DNA of 61,342 nucleotides from Candidatus Burkholderia humilis (GTDB lineage: Bacteria > Pseudomonadota > Gammaproteobacteria > Burkholderiales > Burkholderiaceae): NCBI GenBank assembly GCA_001184405.1, contig LFMX01000026.1, positions 1 through 61,342 on the forward strand. The letters run 5' to 3'. Positions 8,820 through 17,929 of this stretch are shown here, piece after piece. The translations under genes were made by a program, and so were the position numbers. The stretch's first letter is position 1. Each line of letters begins with the position of its first letter. The notes under the pieces are model-generated. The model was given only the letters and a program-made list of their open reading frames with translations. It was not told the origin of the DNA and searched no databases.

Positions 8820-9525
8820 TCATTTCATATTTTTCGATGGCGATCGCGCGTACAGCGTACGCACGTAGTCCAGATGCGCGCCGGCGCATTCGCGGGCGCG
8901 GACCGGATCGCACGCGACGATCGCATCGTGAATCGCACGATGCTGCGCCAGCAGGTTCGCCTCGACGTCATCGTCGTAATCGACCAGCCGATGCGACATG
9001 AGCATCGATGCGCGCATCAGATCGTTCAAACCATGCATGACATGCGTGAGCGCGACGTTGTGTGTGGCGTCGGCAATCGCGAGATGAAACGCCGCATCTT
9101 TCTCTGCGATGCGCGCGAGATCGGCGTCCGTGGCGTGCTCGGCGGCATACGCGGTCGAGAGCGTTTCGAGGCCGTGGCGCAATTCGAGCACATCGGCGCT
9201 GGCGTGCGGCTGCCGTTCGAGCAACGCGGCGGAGCGGATGCGATACGAGCCGGAGCGGATGCGATACGATCGGCGCGGTCACATCCGACACGACGAAGCC
9301 GCCGCGCCCGGCCGAGCAGATAAAGCCGTCCGATTCCAGCCGGATCAGCGCCTCGCGCAATGACGGACGCGACACGTTCAACTGCTCGGCCAGATCGCGC
9401 TCGGCAGATAGGCACTGGCCGGGCAGCACCGCGCCGTTCGAGATCAGTTCGCGAATCTGGCCGGATACGACATCGGAAATGCGCACGCGGATGTAGGCGT
9501 GCGGGTGGACGGGCTGGAAAGTCAT
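8820..9525 (-). pseudogene. GntR/FadR-type transcriptional regulator, frameshifted
   Basis: A winged-helix GntR domain (ISDVVSGQIRELISNG, LAEQLNVSRPSLREALIRLE, FICSAGRGGFVV) is in one frame. The C-terminal all-helical FCD effector domain is in another (LELRHGLETLSTAYAAEHA, DAAFHLAIADATHNVALTHV, AQHRAIHDAIVACD). The frame change lies between about 9225 and 9272, beside a 21-bp tandem duplication. It is divergent from lutA with an FadR-like operator between them, so it was probably the repressor of lactate or related 2-hydroxyacid oxidation. The broken gene should lack effector binding. Confidence 0.83.
9231..9272. repeat. 21-bp tandem duplication inside gntR
   Basis: GGAGCGGATGCGATACGA occurs at 9231-9248 and again at 9252-9269. 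The 21-bp period is a multiple of three, so the duplication adds seven residues (VSHPLRL-like) but does not itself cause the frameshift next to it. Confidence 0.8.
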
Positions 9526-9557
9526 CGTTTCGATCGATACCGCGGGAAGCCGCTAGT

Positions 9558-9586
9558 TTGACACGAATGTCGCACATCTCTTTACA
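9558..9586 (+). promoter_or_regulatory. probable promoter of lutA
   Basis: TTGACA (9558-9563), a 17-base spacer and TTTACA (9581-9586). The -35 is perfect and the -10 is weak. The GntR operator begins three bases downstream, which suits repression by blocking initiation. Confidence 0.5.
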
Positions 9587-9588
9587 GT

Positions 9589-9603
9589 CTTGGTCAGACC
9601 AAG
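9589..9603. promoter_or_regulatory. GntR/FadR-type operator
   Basis: CTTGGTCAGACCAAG is a 15-base palindrome with only the centre base unpaired. It follows the TGGT-N-ACCA pattern of FadR-subfamily repressors such as LldR. A further half-site CTGACCAAG follows at 9604-9612. It lies between gntR and lutA. Confidence 0.65.
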
Positions 9604-9626
9604 CTGACCAAGATCGCTTCCCCGCC

Positions 9627-10336
9627 ATGAAAGTCGCCCTGTTCGTTCCCTGTTTCATCGATGCGTTCTATTCGCAAATCGGCATTGCCACGCTGGAACT
9701 GCTCGAGCGGCTCGGGCTTGATGTCGACTATCCGCCGGATCAGACCTGCTGCGGTCAGCCGATGGCCAACTCTCCGGCGCGCACAAGGAAGCGGTGGGTG
9801 CAGAGCGCGTATTTGCGCGTAACTTCGCGGATTACGATTACATCGTGGGGCCATCGGCGAGTTGCACGCATCACGTGCGCGAGCATTTCACCGCGATCGA
9901 GCAGACCAGCGCCGTGCAGAAGGTGCGTCGCAATACGTACGAGCTCGTCGAATTTCTTCACGATGTGCTGAAGGTCCGCAAGTTTCCGTGGGCCGAGTTT
10001 CCGCATCGCGTCGGGCTGCACAACAGTTGCAGCGCGGTGCGGCATCTGCGGGAAACGTCCAATTTGGAAGTCGCGGCCGCGCCGTTTTCGAAACCGCGCG
10101 CGTTGCTGGAAAACGTGAAGGGCATCGAGTTAGTCACGCCCGCGCGTGCCGACGAATGCTGCGGCTTCGGCGGCACGTTTTCGGTCACGGAAGAAGCGGT
10201 TTCCGTGCGCATGGGACAGGACAAGGTGCGCGATCACATCGGCGCGGGCGCGGAGTACATCGTATCGGGCGATATGTCGTGTCTCACGCATCAGCAAGGC
10301 TGTGCCGAACGCATGAAAGCGGAGGCGAAATTCATC
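9627..10336 (+). pseudogene. lutA: LutA-type Fe-S oxidoreductase subunit, frameshifted and 3'-truncated
   Basis: LutA is the cysteine-rich (CCG-domain) subunit of the LutABC lactate oxidase. It starts MKVALFVPCFIDAFYSQIG and has the first CCG motif DQTCCGQPMANS. Next to that motif, two extra bases (TC at about 9771) shift the frame. The rest continues from 9794: SASCTHHVREHF, LHNSCSAVRHLRE, DECCGFGGTFSV, GDMSCLTHQQGC. Similarity ends at KFI near 10336, where sequence complementary to lpxO begins. The last few residues of lutA and all of lutB are absent, which marks a deletion end point. Confidence 0.85.
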
Positions 10337-10725
10337 GCAAGCGTCTTCGGGCAAACGGCCTGCGCGGACGGATGCGGCCTGTCGTACCACTTCAGATAGA
10401 AGCGCTGCCAGCCGCGCCTGAAAAACGAGTTGAAGCCGATATCGTTGTACTTTTCCGCCGCCTGAATCTTGCTCGCCTGATGCAGCGCCACCGCTTCGGT
10501 GCGGATGGTTTCCCACTGCGCGCGGATCGGCGCGAGATCGGGAAAGAGGGAAGGCTGCAGATAGGGCGTGGACGGCACACTCGAAAACAGATACACGAAA
10601 CCGTTGATCGACGACATGAACGTGGAGTGATCGGAAAGCTGCCGGAAGAACCCGTGCCGAACCTTGCCGCACCAATGTGTATAGGCCGCGCAGCCGATGA
10701 ACGCCAGCAAAATAACCCAGCGCAT
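10336..10725 (-). pseudogene. lpxO: LpxO-like lipid A hydroxylase (aspartyl/asparaginyl beta-hydroxylase family), 3'-truncated
   Basis: LpxO is an Fe(II)/2-oxoglutarate-dependent membrane enzyme that 2-hydroxylates lipid A fatty acids. The N-terminus is present: MRWVILLAFIGCAAYTHW membrane anchor, QLSDHSTFMSSINGFVYLFS, KYNDIGFNSFFRRGWQRFYL and WYDRPHPSAQAVCPKTLA. The remaining half, with the iron-binding HxD...H residues, is missing. At 10336 the sequence becomes the complement of lutA, so the two genes meet head-on at a deletion join. The open frame runs a few codons into antisense lutA and stops at 10291. Confidence 0.82.
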
Positions 10726-10859
10726 GTTGTGCCTCTTTCGCTTTCCGTCGCCGATGAACCTAATGTTTCAAAATTATACAAACGGACACGAAAAGTCTGC
10801 TTGGATCGCAGGATGCAACAATCCGAGCAGCGGACGGCGGGAATTGGCGGCTGAAAAGC

Positions 10860-10889
10860 AAAAAGCCCAGTCGATCGACTGGGCTTTTT
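10860..10889 (-). terminator. intrinsic terminator of tRNA-Asn
   Basis: A perfect 30-base palindrome (AAAAAGCCCAGTCGA and its complement), 11 bases past the tRNA 3' end. On the minus strand it ends in TTTTTGC, a strong intrinsic terminator. Confidence 0.85.
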
Positions 10890-10900
10890 GTTGGAGCTTT

Positions 10901-10976
10901 TGGCTCCCCGACCTGGGCTCGAACCAGGGACCTACGGATTAACAGTCCGGCGCTCTACCGACTGAGCTATCGGGGA
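10901..10976 (-). tRNA. tRNA-Asn (GTT)
   Basis: A 76-base cloverleaf with encoded CCA. The acceptor TCCCCGA pairs with TCGGGGA. The D arm contains AGCTCAGTCGGTAGAGC, the anticodon loop is CTGTTAA with anticodon GTT, and the T arm contains GGTTCGAGCC. It has its own promoter and terminator, so it is a single-gene unit. Confidence 0.96.
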
Positions 10977-10997
10977 ACATCAACAGCAGAAAGATTA

Positions 10998-11026
10998 AAT
11001 ATAGGGAGCGGTATTTTCCCTGTCAA
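10998..11026 (-). promoter_or_regulatory. sigma-70 promoter of tRNA-Asn
   Basis: On the minus strand, TTGACA (11026-11021), a 17-base spacer, then TATATT (11003-10998). The -10 ends 21 bases before the tRNA. Confidence 0.75.
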
Positions 11027-11103
11027 CGCCCATTCCTCATTCATTACAACTTTTTGCGCAATTTCCGGATTAAACCCATTTCACGCAACGAACGGACCAG
11101 ATT

Positions 11104-11427
11104 TCAGCGCTCCAGCAAGTCCAGCTTTTCCTTCACGTCCTTGAAGTCGTCCGATTCAGGCAGCGGCGCCTTGGTCTTGGTGATGCTCGGCCAGTTGCGC
11201 GCCAGTTCGGCATTCAGTTCGGTGAAGTGCTGCTGGTCTCCGGGCACATCTTCTTCGGCGTAGATCGCGTTGACCGGGCATTCGGCCACGCACACGGCGC
11301 AGTCGATGCACTCGTCCGGATCGATCGCGAGAAAGTTGGGACCTTCGCGGAAGCAATCCACCGGGCACACGTCCACGCAATCAGTGAACTTGCACTTGAT
11401 GCAGCTTTCGGTCACAACGTGAGTCAT
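11104..11427 (-). CDS. fdxA: 7Fe ferredoxin FdxA
   Basis: A 107-residue ferredoxin with one 3Fe-4S and one 4Fe-4S cluster. It starts MTHVVTESCIKCKFTDCVDVC and has a second cluster motif CIDCAVCVAECPVNAI, then the C-terminal extension typical of Azotobacter-type FdxA (LNAELARNWPSITKTK). It carries electrons in the cytoplasm; no specific partner is adjacent. The frame stays open far upstream, but only the start at 11427 gives the family N-terminus. It is divergent from pncB. Confidence 0.95.
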   Translation of the reverse strand: MTHVVTESCIKCKFTDCVDVCPVDCFREGPNFLAIDPDECIDCAVCVAECPVNAIYAEEDVPGDQQHFTELNAELARNWPSITKTKAPLPESDDFKDVKEKLDLLER

Positions 11428-11730
11428 TCGGGCTCCTGCAGGCGGAGTTCGTGGGGGCCGCGCCCTGGTTCCCGTTGTCTGATACCGGTCGTCTACGTAG
11501 GCCGTAAGGTGCGCTTGCCAAAATACATATTGTAGCGTAATGGCAAATCCCGGCGCGAGTGCGGCAAGGCACGCTTTTATATCGATTCGATAGTATGTAT
11601 GCAGCTTTTCAAAAAAGGGTCCGCATGCCTGTGACGCGGTGCGCGTTCGGGTAACATGGTCCAAGGTGCGCGGCTGCGGCAGCTTCGATTCGGCTAGCGG
11701 GCTCTTTGCATCGATGTTCCAGTCAGAACC

Positions 11731-12921
11731 ATGATCATCCAATCGCTGCTCGATACCGACCTCTACAAGTTCACGATGATGCAGGTCGTGCTGCATCACT
11801 TTCCCGCGGCGCATGTCGAGTACAAGTTCCGTTGCCGCACGCCGAATGTGGGCCTCGTGCCGTACATCGACGAAATTCGCGATGAAGTGCGCCAGCTCTG
11901 CAATCTGCGCTTCAAGGAAGAAGAGCTGGATTACTTGCGGCGCATGCGCTTCATCAAGAGCGATTTCATCGACTTTCTCGCGCTTTTTCATCTGAACGAG
12001 AAGTCTATTCGTATTGCGCCGTCGAAGAAGGGCAATGGCGATATCGATATCGAGATTGAAGGGCCGTGGCTGCACACGATTCTCTTCGAGATTCCGGTGC
12101 TCGCCATCGTCAATGAAGTGTATTTTCGCAATACGCAGCGCGAACCCGAGTACGAAACCGGGCGCGAACGCCTGCGCGACAAGATCAAGCTGCTTGCCAC
12201 GCTGCCCGAATATTCCGATTGCAAGATCGCCGATTACGGCACGCGCCGCCGCTTTTCCAAGCAGTGGCACGAGGAAGTCGTGCTGACGCTGAAGGAACGT
12301 CTGGGCGCGCAATTCGCCGGCACGAGCAACGTCTATTACGCAATGAAACACGGCCTGCGTCCGCTCGGCACGATGGCGCACGAGTATTTGCAAGCGTGTC
12401 AGGCGCTCGGTCCGCGGCTGCGCGACTCGCAGATTTTCGGCTTCGAGATGTGGGCGAAGGAGTATCGCGGAGACTTGGGTATCGCGCTGTCGGACGTGTA
12501 CGGTATGAAGGCGTTTCTCAACGACTTCGACATGTACTTCTGCAAGCTCTTCGACGGCGCGCGCCACGATTCCGGCGATCCGTTCGACTGGGGCGAGCGG
12601 CTGCTGAAGCACTACGAAGAGAGTCGCTGTGATCCGCGCACGAAGGTGCTCGTGTTCTCGGACGCGCTCGATATCCCGAAAGTGCTGCAACTGTATGAGC
12701 GTTTTCGCGGGTGTTGCCAGTTGGCGTTCGGCGTCGGCACGAATCTGACGAACGATCTGGGTTATCAGCCGCTGCAGATCGTCATCAAAATGGTTCGATG
12801 CAACGGCCAGCCGGTCGCGAAACTCTCCGATTCGCCCGACAAGAACATGTGCGACGACAAGGCGTATCTCGCGTATCTGCGCCAGGTTTTCGGCATTCCG
12901 CAGCCCGTCGGCGAGGACTGA
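11731..12921 (+). CDS. pncB: nicotinate phosphoribosyltransferase
   Basis: A 396-residue enzyme that makes nicotinate mononucleotide from nicotinate and PRPP with ATP, the NAD salvage entry step. The N-terminus [20 protein letters not shown] is characteristic. Family segments include [59 protein letters not shown] and [11 protein letters not shown] (phosphate binding). Full length and intact. No clear ribosome binding site precedes the ATG. lutC follows 108 bases later and is probably a separate unit. Confidence 0.95.
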   Translation: MIIQSLLDTDLYKFTMMQVVLHHFPAAHVEYKFRCRTPNVGLVPYIDEIRDEVRQLCNLRFKEEELDYLRRMRFIKSDFIDFLALFHLNEKSIRIAPSKKGNGDIDIEIEGPWLHTILFEIPVLAIVNEVYFRNTQREPEYETGRERLRDKIKLLATLPEYSDCKIADYGTRRRFSKQWHEEVVLTLKERLGAQFAGTSNVYYAMKHGLRPLGTMAHEYLQACQALGPRLRDSQIFGFEMWAKEYRGDLGIALSDVYGMKAFLNDFDMYFCKLFDGARHDSGDPFDWGERLLKHYEESRCDPRTKVLVFSDALDIPKVLQLYERFRGCCQLAFGVGTNLTNDLGYQPLQIVIKMVRCNGQPVAKLSDSPDKNMCDDKAYLAYLRQVFGIPQPVGED

Positions 12922-13029
12922 TTTCTTACGTTTTGTGCTTTCGGCCTATGCCGTCCGGCCGAGGTTCGTGCGTGAAGATCGCTCGTTATAATTCGTGGCA
13001 CTTCATGCACATATCACGAGGACGGCATC

Positions 13030-13698
13030 ATGGATACATCGGCCGTGCGCCGCAATATTCTCGCACGCATTCGCAGCGCGCAGGGCAGGCAAGGCGCGCC
13101 GACCGACGCCGAACGCGCCGCCGCCGATGAATATGTCGCGCGTCATCCGGCGGGTCCACGTCTTTCTCTGCCGTCCACGCGCGATGAGTTGATCGCGCGC
13201 TTTCGCCTCGAAGCCGAACGCCTTTCCACGACCGTCGCCGAAATCGATTCGCTCGATGCTGCGCCCACCGAAGCGGCGCGTTATCTTCAGTCGCTTGGTC
13301 TTGCGCTGGATGTCGTCGCGTGGCCCGCGCATTCAGGCTTGCCGTTCGATCAGGCCGGCATTCGCGTTTCGTTCAGAAAACCCGAGGACGCCGATCTCGT
13401 CGGCATAACCAGCTGCTTTTGCGCGACAGCCGAAACCGGTTCGCTTGTGCTGCTGTCCGGCGCAGACACGCTCGCGTCCGGCGCACTTTTGCCGCAGACG
13501 CATCTCGCGATTGTGCCGGCGTCGCGCATCGTGGCCGCGCATGAAGATGCGTTCGCGTTGATGCGCGCCGAGCGCGGCGAGTTGCCGCGTGCCGTGAACT
13601 TTGTCTCGGGACCGTCGCGGACCGGTGACATCGAACAGACTATCGTGCTGGGCACGCACGGGCCGTATGTGCATGTGATCGTCGTGCGCAATGCCTGA
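13030..13698 (+). CDS. lutC: LutC/YkgG-family LUD-domain protein
   Basis: A 222-residue protein with one LUD domain, the fold of the LutC subunit of the LutABC lactate oxidation complex. It starts MDTSAVRRNILARIRSAQGR. Typical parts are ITSCFCATAETGSLVLLSG and the end GPSRTGDIEQTIVLGTHGPY. It seems intact, yet no lutB is in the window and the lutA at 9627 is broken, so its function here is doubtful. It overlaps nhaD by eight bases and was probably co-transcribed with it. Confidence 0.88.
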   Translation: MDTSAVRRNILARIRSAQGRQGAPTDAERAAADEYVARHPAGPRLSLPSTRDELIARFRLEAERLSTTVAEIDSLDAAPTEAARYLQSLGLALDVVAWPAHSGLPFDQAGIRVSFRKPEDADLVGITSCFCATAETGSLVLLSGADTLASGALLPQTHLAIVPASRIVAAHEDAFALMRAERGELPRAVNFVSGPSRTGDIEQTIVLGTHGPYVHVIVVRNA

Positions 13699-15009
13699 CG
13701 GCGCGACGCTTTCCGCCGCGTGGGGCATTCCGTTCGTCGGCGTTTTGCTGTCGATCGCGGTGTGTCCGCTCGTCGCCGCGAAAGTCTGGCATCAGCATTT
13801 TGGCAAGATTACGGCGCTGTGGGCGCTCGCGTTTCTCGTGCCGTTCGCGGTGGCGTTCGGTGTTGGCGCGGTGGGCGGCGTGCTCGTTCACGCGATGCTC
13901 GAAGAATATGTGCCGTTCATCATCTTGCTGGCGTCGCTTTTTACGGTGGCGGGCGGTATCTGTGTGCGCGGCTCGGCGCGGCTCAATACGGGAATGCTTG
14001 CGCTCGGCACCGCGCTCGCGAGCATCATGGGTACGACGGGCGCGGCCATGCTGCTGATTCGTCCGCTGCTGCGGGCGAACGAGGGCCGTAAGCACATCGT
14101 TCACGTGGTCGTGTTCTTTATCTTTCTGGTGGCGAATGCGGGCGGTTCGTTGTCGCCGCTCGGCGATCCGCCGCTTTTCCTCGGCTTTCTGAACGGCGTC
14201 AGTTTCTTCTGGACGACGATCCATCTCGCGCTTCCGATGCTCTTCATCTGCATCGTGCTGCTCGCGCTGTTTTATGCGCTCGACCGCTTTTACTGGCGCG
14301 GCAATGAAATCGAACGCACGCACAAACGCCCGTCAGTATCGACGGGAAAATCAACTTTTTGCTGCTCGCGGCGATCATCGCGCTCGTGCTGATGAGCGGC
14401 GTGTGGAAACCGCACTTTTCATTCGATGTCTTCGGCACGCACGTCGCGCTGCAAAACTTCGTGCGCGATGCGCTGCTCATCGTCGTGCTGATCACATCGC
14501 TCGTGCTGACGCCGAAAAGCGCGCGCCAAGGCAATGCGTTCGACTGGGCGCCGATCGAAGAAGTCGCCAAGCTCTTCGCGGCGATCTTCATCACGATTGC
14601 ACCGGTCATCGCCATCTTGCGCGCGGGCGAGGCGGGGGCGTTCGCGGGCATCGTGCATGCGGTGTCGGATGCGCAAGGCAAGCCGGTCGATCTCGCGTAC
14701 TTCTGGGCGACCGGCTTGCTGTCGTCGTTTCTCGACAACGCGCCGACCTATCTCGTGTTCTTCAATCTCGCGGGCGGCGACGCCCACACGCTCATGACCA
14801 CCGACACCACCACGCTCGCCGCCATTTCGGCTGGCGCGGTGTTCATGGGCGCGAACACGTATATCGGCAATGCGCCGAATTTCATGGTGAAGGCGATCGC
14901 GGAATCGCGCGGCATCCGCATGCCGAGTTTCTTCGGCTATCTCGCGTAGTCGTGCATCGTCCTTCTGCCGCTTTTCGCCATCGTGGGCTGGCTATTTTTT
15001 CAGGAGTGA
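13691..15009 (+). pseudogene. nhaD: NhaD-type sodium/proton antiporter, frameshifted and with a late stop
   Basis: A membrane Na+/H+ antiporter of the NhaD/ArsB-like fold. The N-terminal half (WGIPFVGVLLSIAVCPLVA, ALASIMGTTGAAMLLIRPLL, NAGGSLSPLGDPPLFLGFL) is in one frame up to about 14335. The C-terminal half (LLLAAIIALVLMSGVW, GLLSSFLDNAPTYLVFFNLA, FMGANTYIGNAPNFMVKAI) continues in another. A TAG at 14947-14949 lies where Trp is expected (GYLA*SCIVLLPLF), consistent with TGG to TAG, 19 codons before the original stop at 15007-15009. It has two independent inactivating lesions. Confidence 0.9.
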
Positions 15010-15012
15010 CCG

Positions 15013-15987
15013 ATGAAGAAGAAGGTACTTGTCGCGCGTCCCACGTTCCCCGATGTGATCGAGCGCCTGAAACAGCATTTCGATGTCGATGTGAATCTGG
15101 GCGACGTGTTGCCGCAAGACGAATTCGTGCGCCGTCTCGCCGATAAGGACGGCGCGTTCACCGCAGGCGAGCGCGTCGGCGATGCGGAACTGGCCGCCGC
15201 GCCGAACCTGAAAGTGGTCGCGAACATGGCGGTCGGCTTCAACAATTTCGACATGAAGGCGTTCGACGCGCACGGCGTGCTCGGCACCAACACGCCGAAC
15301 GTGCTGAACGAAACCACCGCCGACTTCGGCTGGGCGCTGATGATGGCGGCGGCGCGGCGCGTGGCCGAATCCGAGCACTTTCTGCGCGCGGGCAAGTGGT
15401 CGTTCGATTCGTTCCTCGGCAACGACGTGTACGGCTCGACGCTCGGCGTGATCAGCATGGGACGCATCGGGCAGGCGCTGGTGCGGCGCGCGGTCGGCTT
15501 CGATATGCGCGTGATTTATCACAACTGTTCGCGCGTTTCGCCGGAAATCGAGGCGAAGCTCAACACGGAATATGCGTCGAAGGAAGACTTGCTCAAGCGC
15601 GCGGATCACGTCGTGCTGGTGCTGCCGTACACGAAGGAAAACCATCACACGATCGGCGCGGCCGAACTCGCGCTGATGAAGCCGACCGCGACGCTCACGA
15701 ACATCGCGCGCGGCGGCATCGTCGATGACAAGGCGCTGATTGTGGCGTTGCGCGAGCATCGCATCGCGGCGGCGGGCGTCGACGTGTTCGAGGGCGAGCC
15801 GAATTTCGATCCGGATTTTCTGCTGCTCGATAACATCGTGCTCACGCCGCATATCGCGAGCGCCACGGAAAACACGCGTCGCGCGATGGCCAATCTCGCG
15901 GCGGACAATCTTATCGTCGGATTGGGTGAAGGCCAGCGCGCGGGCAATCCGCCGAATCCGATCAACCCGGACGTGCTCAAGAAATGA
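15013..15987 (+). CDS. 2-hydroxyacid dehydrogenase (glyoxylate/hydroxypyruvate reductase-like)
   Basis: A 324-residue NAD(P)-dependent D-2-hydroxyacid dehydrogenase, a family that reduces glyoxylate or hydroxypyruvate. The catalytic Arg (NIARGGIVDD), Glu (DVFEGEPN) and His (LTPHIASATENTR) are present. The nucleotide site is odd: LGVISMGRIGQAL has Ser in place of the first Gly of GxGxxG, and HNCSRV replaces the usual HNRSR. Both fit single GC-to-AT changes and could impair cofactor binding. AGGAG precedes the ATG, and the stop overlaps rmuC (ATGA). Open frame intact. Confidence 0.85.
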   Translation: MKKKVLVARPTFPDVIERLKQHFDVDVNLGDVLPQDEFVRRLADKDGAFTAGERVGDAELAAAPNLKVVANMAVGFNNFDMKAFDAHGVLGTNTPNVLNETTADFGWALMMAAARRVAESEHFLRAGKWSFDSFLGNDVYGSTLGVISMGRIGQALVRRAVGFDMRVIYHNCSRVSPEIEAKLNTEYASKEDLLKRADHVVLVLPYTKENHHTIGAAELALMKPTATLTNIARGGIVDDKALIVALREHRIAAAGVDVFEGEPNFDPDFLLLDNIVLTPHIASATENTRRAMANLAADNLIVGLGEGQRAGNPPNPINPDVLKK

Positions 15988-17432
15988 TCGACCTGTTGTA
16001 CGGCGCGGTCGCGCTATTGGCGATCGCGCTGGTCATCGCGCTCATCGTGCTTTTTTCGATGATGCGGCGCGCGTCGAACGCCGCCATGTTCGATGAGTTC
16101 GAAGCGCTCACCGATCGCGTCAACGATATGGGCGAGGCGCACGCGCGCGCGCAGGAGCGGCTCGAACGCGGTCTGCGCGGCGATCTTGCGGAGAGCGCGC
16201 GTGTATCGCGGATGGAATCGCAAAGCGGCTTCGCGCAGTTTCATCAAACGCTGTCGACGCAACTCGCGAACACGGCGAACGTGCAGAACGCGCAGTTCGA
16301 CGCGCTCGCTCAGCAGCTTGCGCAGCAAAGTCAGCAGGCGCGCGAGGATCAGGGCAACGCGCTTCAGCGCTTCGCGGAAACGATGACGCTGCATCTCGGC
16401 CAGTTGTCGGAGGCGAACGAACGCAGGCTCGGCGAAGTGCGCGCGACGCTCGAGGCGCGTCTGAAGGACATCGAAGCGAATAACGCGGCCAAGCTCGAAG
16501 AAATGCGCCGCACGGTCGATGAAAAGCTGCACGCGACGCTGGAACAGCGGCTCGGCGAATCGTTCAAGCTGGTGTCCGATCGGCTGGAGCAGGTGCATCG
16601 CGGGTTGGGCGAAATGCAGTCGCTGGCGGTGGGCGTCGGCGATCTCAAGAAGGTGCTGACCAATGTGAAGACGCGCGGCATCTGGGGTGAAGTGCAGCTC
16701 GAATCGCTGCTGGAACAACTGCTGACGCCGGATCAGTACGCGAAGAATGTCGCGACCATTCCGAAGAGCAGCGAGCGCGTCGAATTCGCGATCAAGCTGC
16801 CCGGCCGGCACGATGCGCCGGGTTCGCCTGGCGATATCGCCACACCCGTGTGGCTGCCCATCGACGCGAAATTTCCACGCGAAGACTATGAGCGTCTGAT
16901 CGATGCGCAGGAGCGCGCGGATCCCGTCGCGGTGGAAGAAGCGTCGCGCGCGCTCAAGGGTCGATTGCGCGCGGAGGCGAAATCAATCGCGCAGAAGTAT
17001 GTCGCGCCGCCGCACACGACGGACTTCGCGATACTCTTTCTGTCCACCGAAGGCTTGTACGCGGAAGTGCTGCGCCGTCCGGGTTTGAGCGATTTCCTGC
17101 AGCGCGAATATCGCGTGACGATCGCCGGGCCGACCACGCTCACCGCGTTGCTGAACAGCTTGCAGATGGGTTTTCGCACGCTCGCCATCGAAAAGCGGTC
17201 GGGCGAAGTGTGGCAAGTGCTCGGCGCGGTGAAGACCGAGTTCGGCAAGTTCGGCGAAGTGCTCACGCGCACCAAGTCGCAACTCGAAACCGTGACACGT
17301 TCGATCGAAGCGGCGCAAACGCGCACGCGTCAGATGGGCAAGCGTCTGCGCGATGTCGAAGCGTTGCCGGGAGAACAGGCGGCGGACCTGCTGGGAGAGG
17401 CGTCGTCGCCCGAAAGCGACGACGAGATTTGA
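15984..17432 (+). CDS. rmuC: DNA recombination protein RmuC
   Basis: A 482-residue RmuC family protein, thought to limit inversions at short inverted repeats and to be a PD-(D/E)XK-like nuclease. It has an N-terminal membrane helix (LLYGAVALLAIALVIALIVLFSM). A long coiled coil rich in Gln, Glu and Leu follows (about residues 40-210), then the conserved domain: TRGIWGEVQLESLLEQLLTP, VWLPIDAKFPREDYERL, PHTTDFAILFLSTEGLYAEV, GPTTLTALLNSLQMGFRTL. Full length and intact. It overlaps the preceding gene by four bases. Confidence 0.94.
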   Translation: MIDLLYGAVALLAIALVIALIVLFSMMRRASNAAMFDEFEALTDRVNDMGEAHARAQERLERGLRGDLAESARVSRMESQSGFAQFHQTLSTQLANTANVQNAQFDALAQQLAQQSQQAREDQGNALQRFAETMTLHLGQLSEANERRLGEVRATLEARLKDIEANNAAKLEEMRRTVDEKLHATLEQRLGESFKLVSDRLEQVHRGLGEMQSLAVGVGDLKKVLTNVKTRGIWGEVQLESLLEQLLTPDQYAKNVATIPKSSERVEFAIKLPGRHDAPGSPGDIATPVWLPIDAKFPREDYERLIDAQERADPVAVEEASRALKGRLRAEAKSIAQKYVAPPHTTDFAILFLSTEGLYAEVLRRPGLSDFLQREYRVTIAGPTTLTALLNSLQMGFRTLAIEKRSGEVWQVLGAVKTEFGKFGEVLTRTKSQLETVTRSIEAAQTRTRQMGKRLRDVEALPGEQAADLLGEASSPESDDEI

Positions 17433-17436
17433 CGCC

Positions 17437-17929
17437 TTACTTCGCCGACGCCGACGCCGCCAGCGCGTCGAGCGCATCGCCCGTCACGCACACGATGCGC
17501 CAGTCGGGCAGCACGGTTGCGCCCATCTTCTCGTAAAGGTCGACGGCGTTCTGATTCCAGTCCAGCACCGACCATTCGAAGCGGCCGCATTGCCGTTCGA
17601 CGGCGAGTTCGGCGAGCTTTTTCAGCATCAGCGTGCCGAGGCCGCTGCCGCGCATCGACGGACGAATGTAGAGGTCTTCGAGATACAGACCGCGCTTGGC
17701 GAGGAAGGTCGAGAAGTTCTGGAAGAAGAGCGCGTAGCCAACCACTTCGCCGCCGTGTTCGGCGACCAGCGCTTCGGCCGCAGGCCGCGCCGAACAGCGC
17801 ATCGTGCACGGCTTCTTTCGTAGCCACGAAAAGATGCGTCAGCTTTTCTAATTTGGCGAGTTCGTACATCAACCCGAAGATTGCGGCGACGTCAGCGGGC
17901 GTGGCCGCGCGAATGGTCGTCGTGCTCAC
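17437..17929 (-). pseudogene. GNAT N-acetyltransferase, frameshifted
   Basis: A GCN5-related acetyltransferase. The start is a GTG at 17929 overlapping the upstream stop (GTGA), giving STTTIRAATPADVAAIFGLM. After DALFGA the frame is lost near 17795. The rest is in another frame: EHGGEVVGYALFFQNFSTFL, LYLEDLYIRPSMRGSGLGTL (acetyl-CoA loop R-G-S-G-L-G) and DWNQNAVDLYEKMGA. Two more bases (one CG unit) would restore GARPAAEAL, so slippage in a GC run is likely. The downstream part (121 residues from 17802) is open but lacks the first strand and helix. Confidence 0.85.

Noticed and set aside
11104..12690. A 528-residue ferredoxin-fusion reading
   Set aside because: Upstream of 11427 it is antisense to pncB. 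The ferredoxin N-terminus and normal length begin at 11427.
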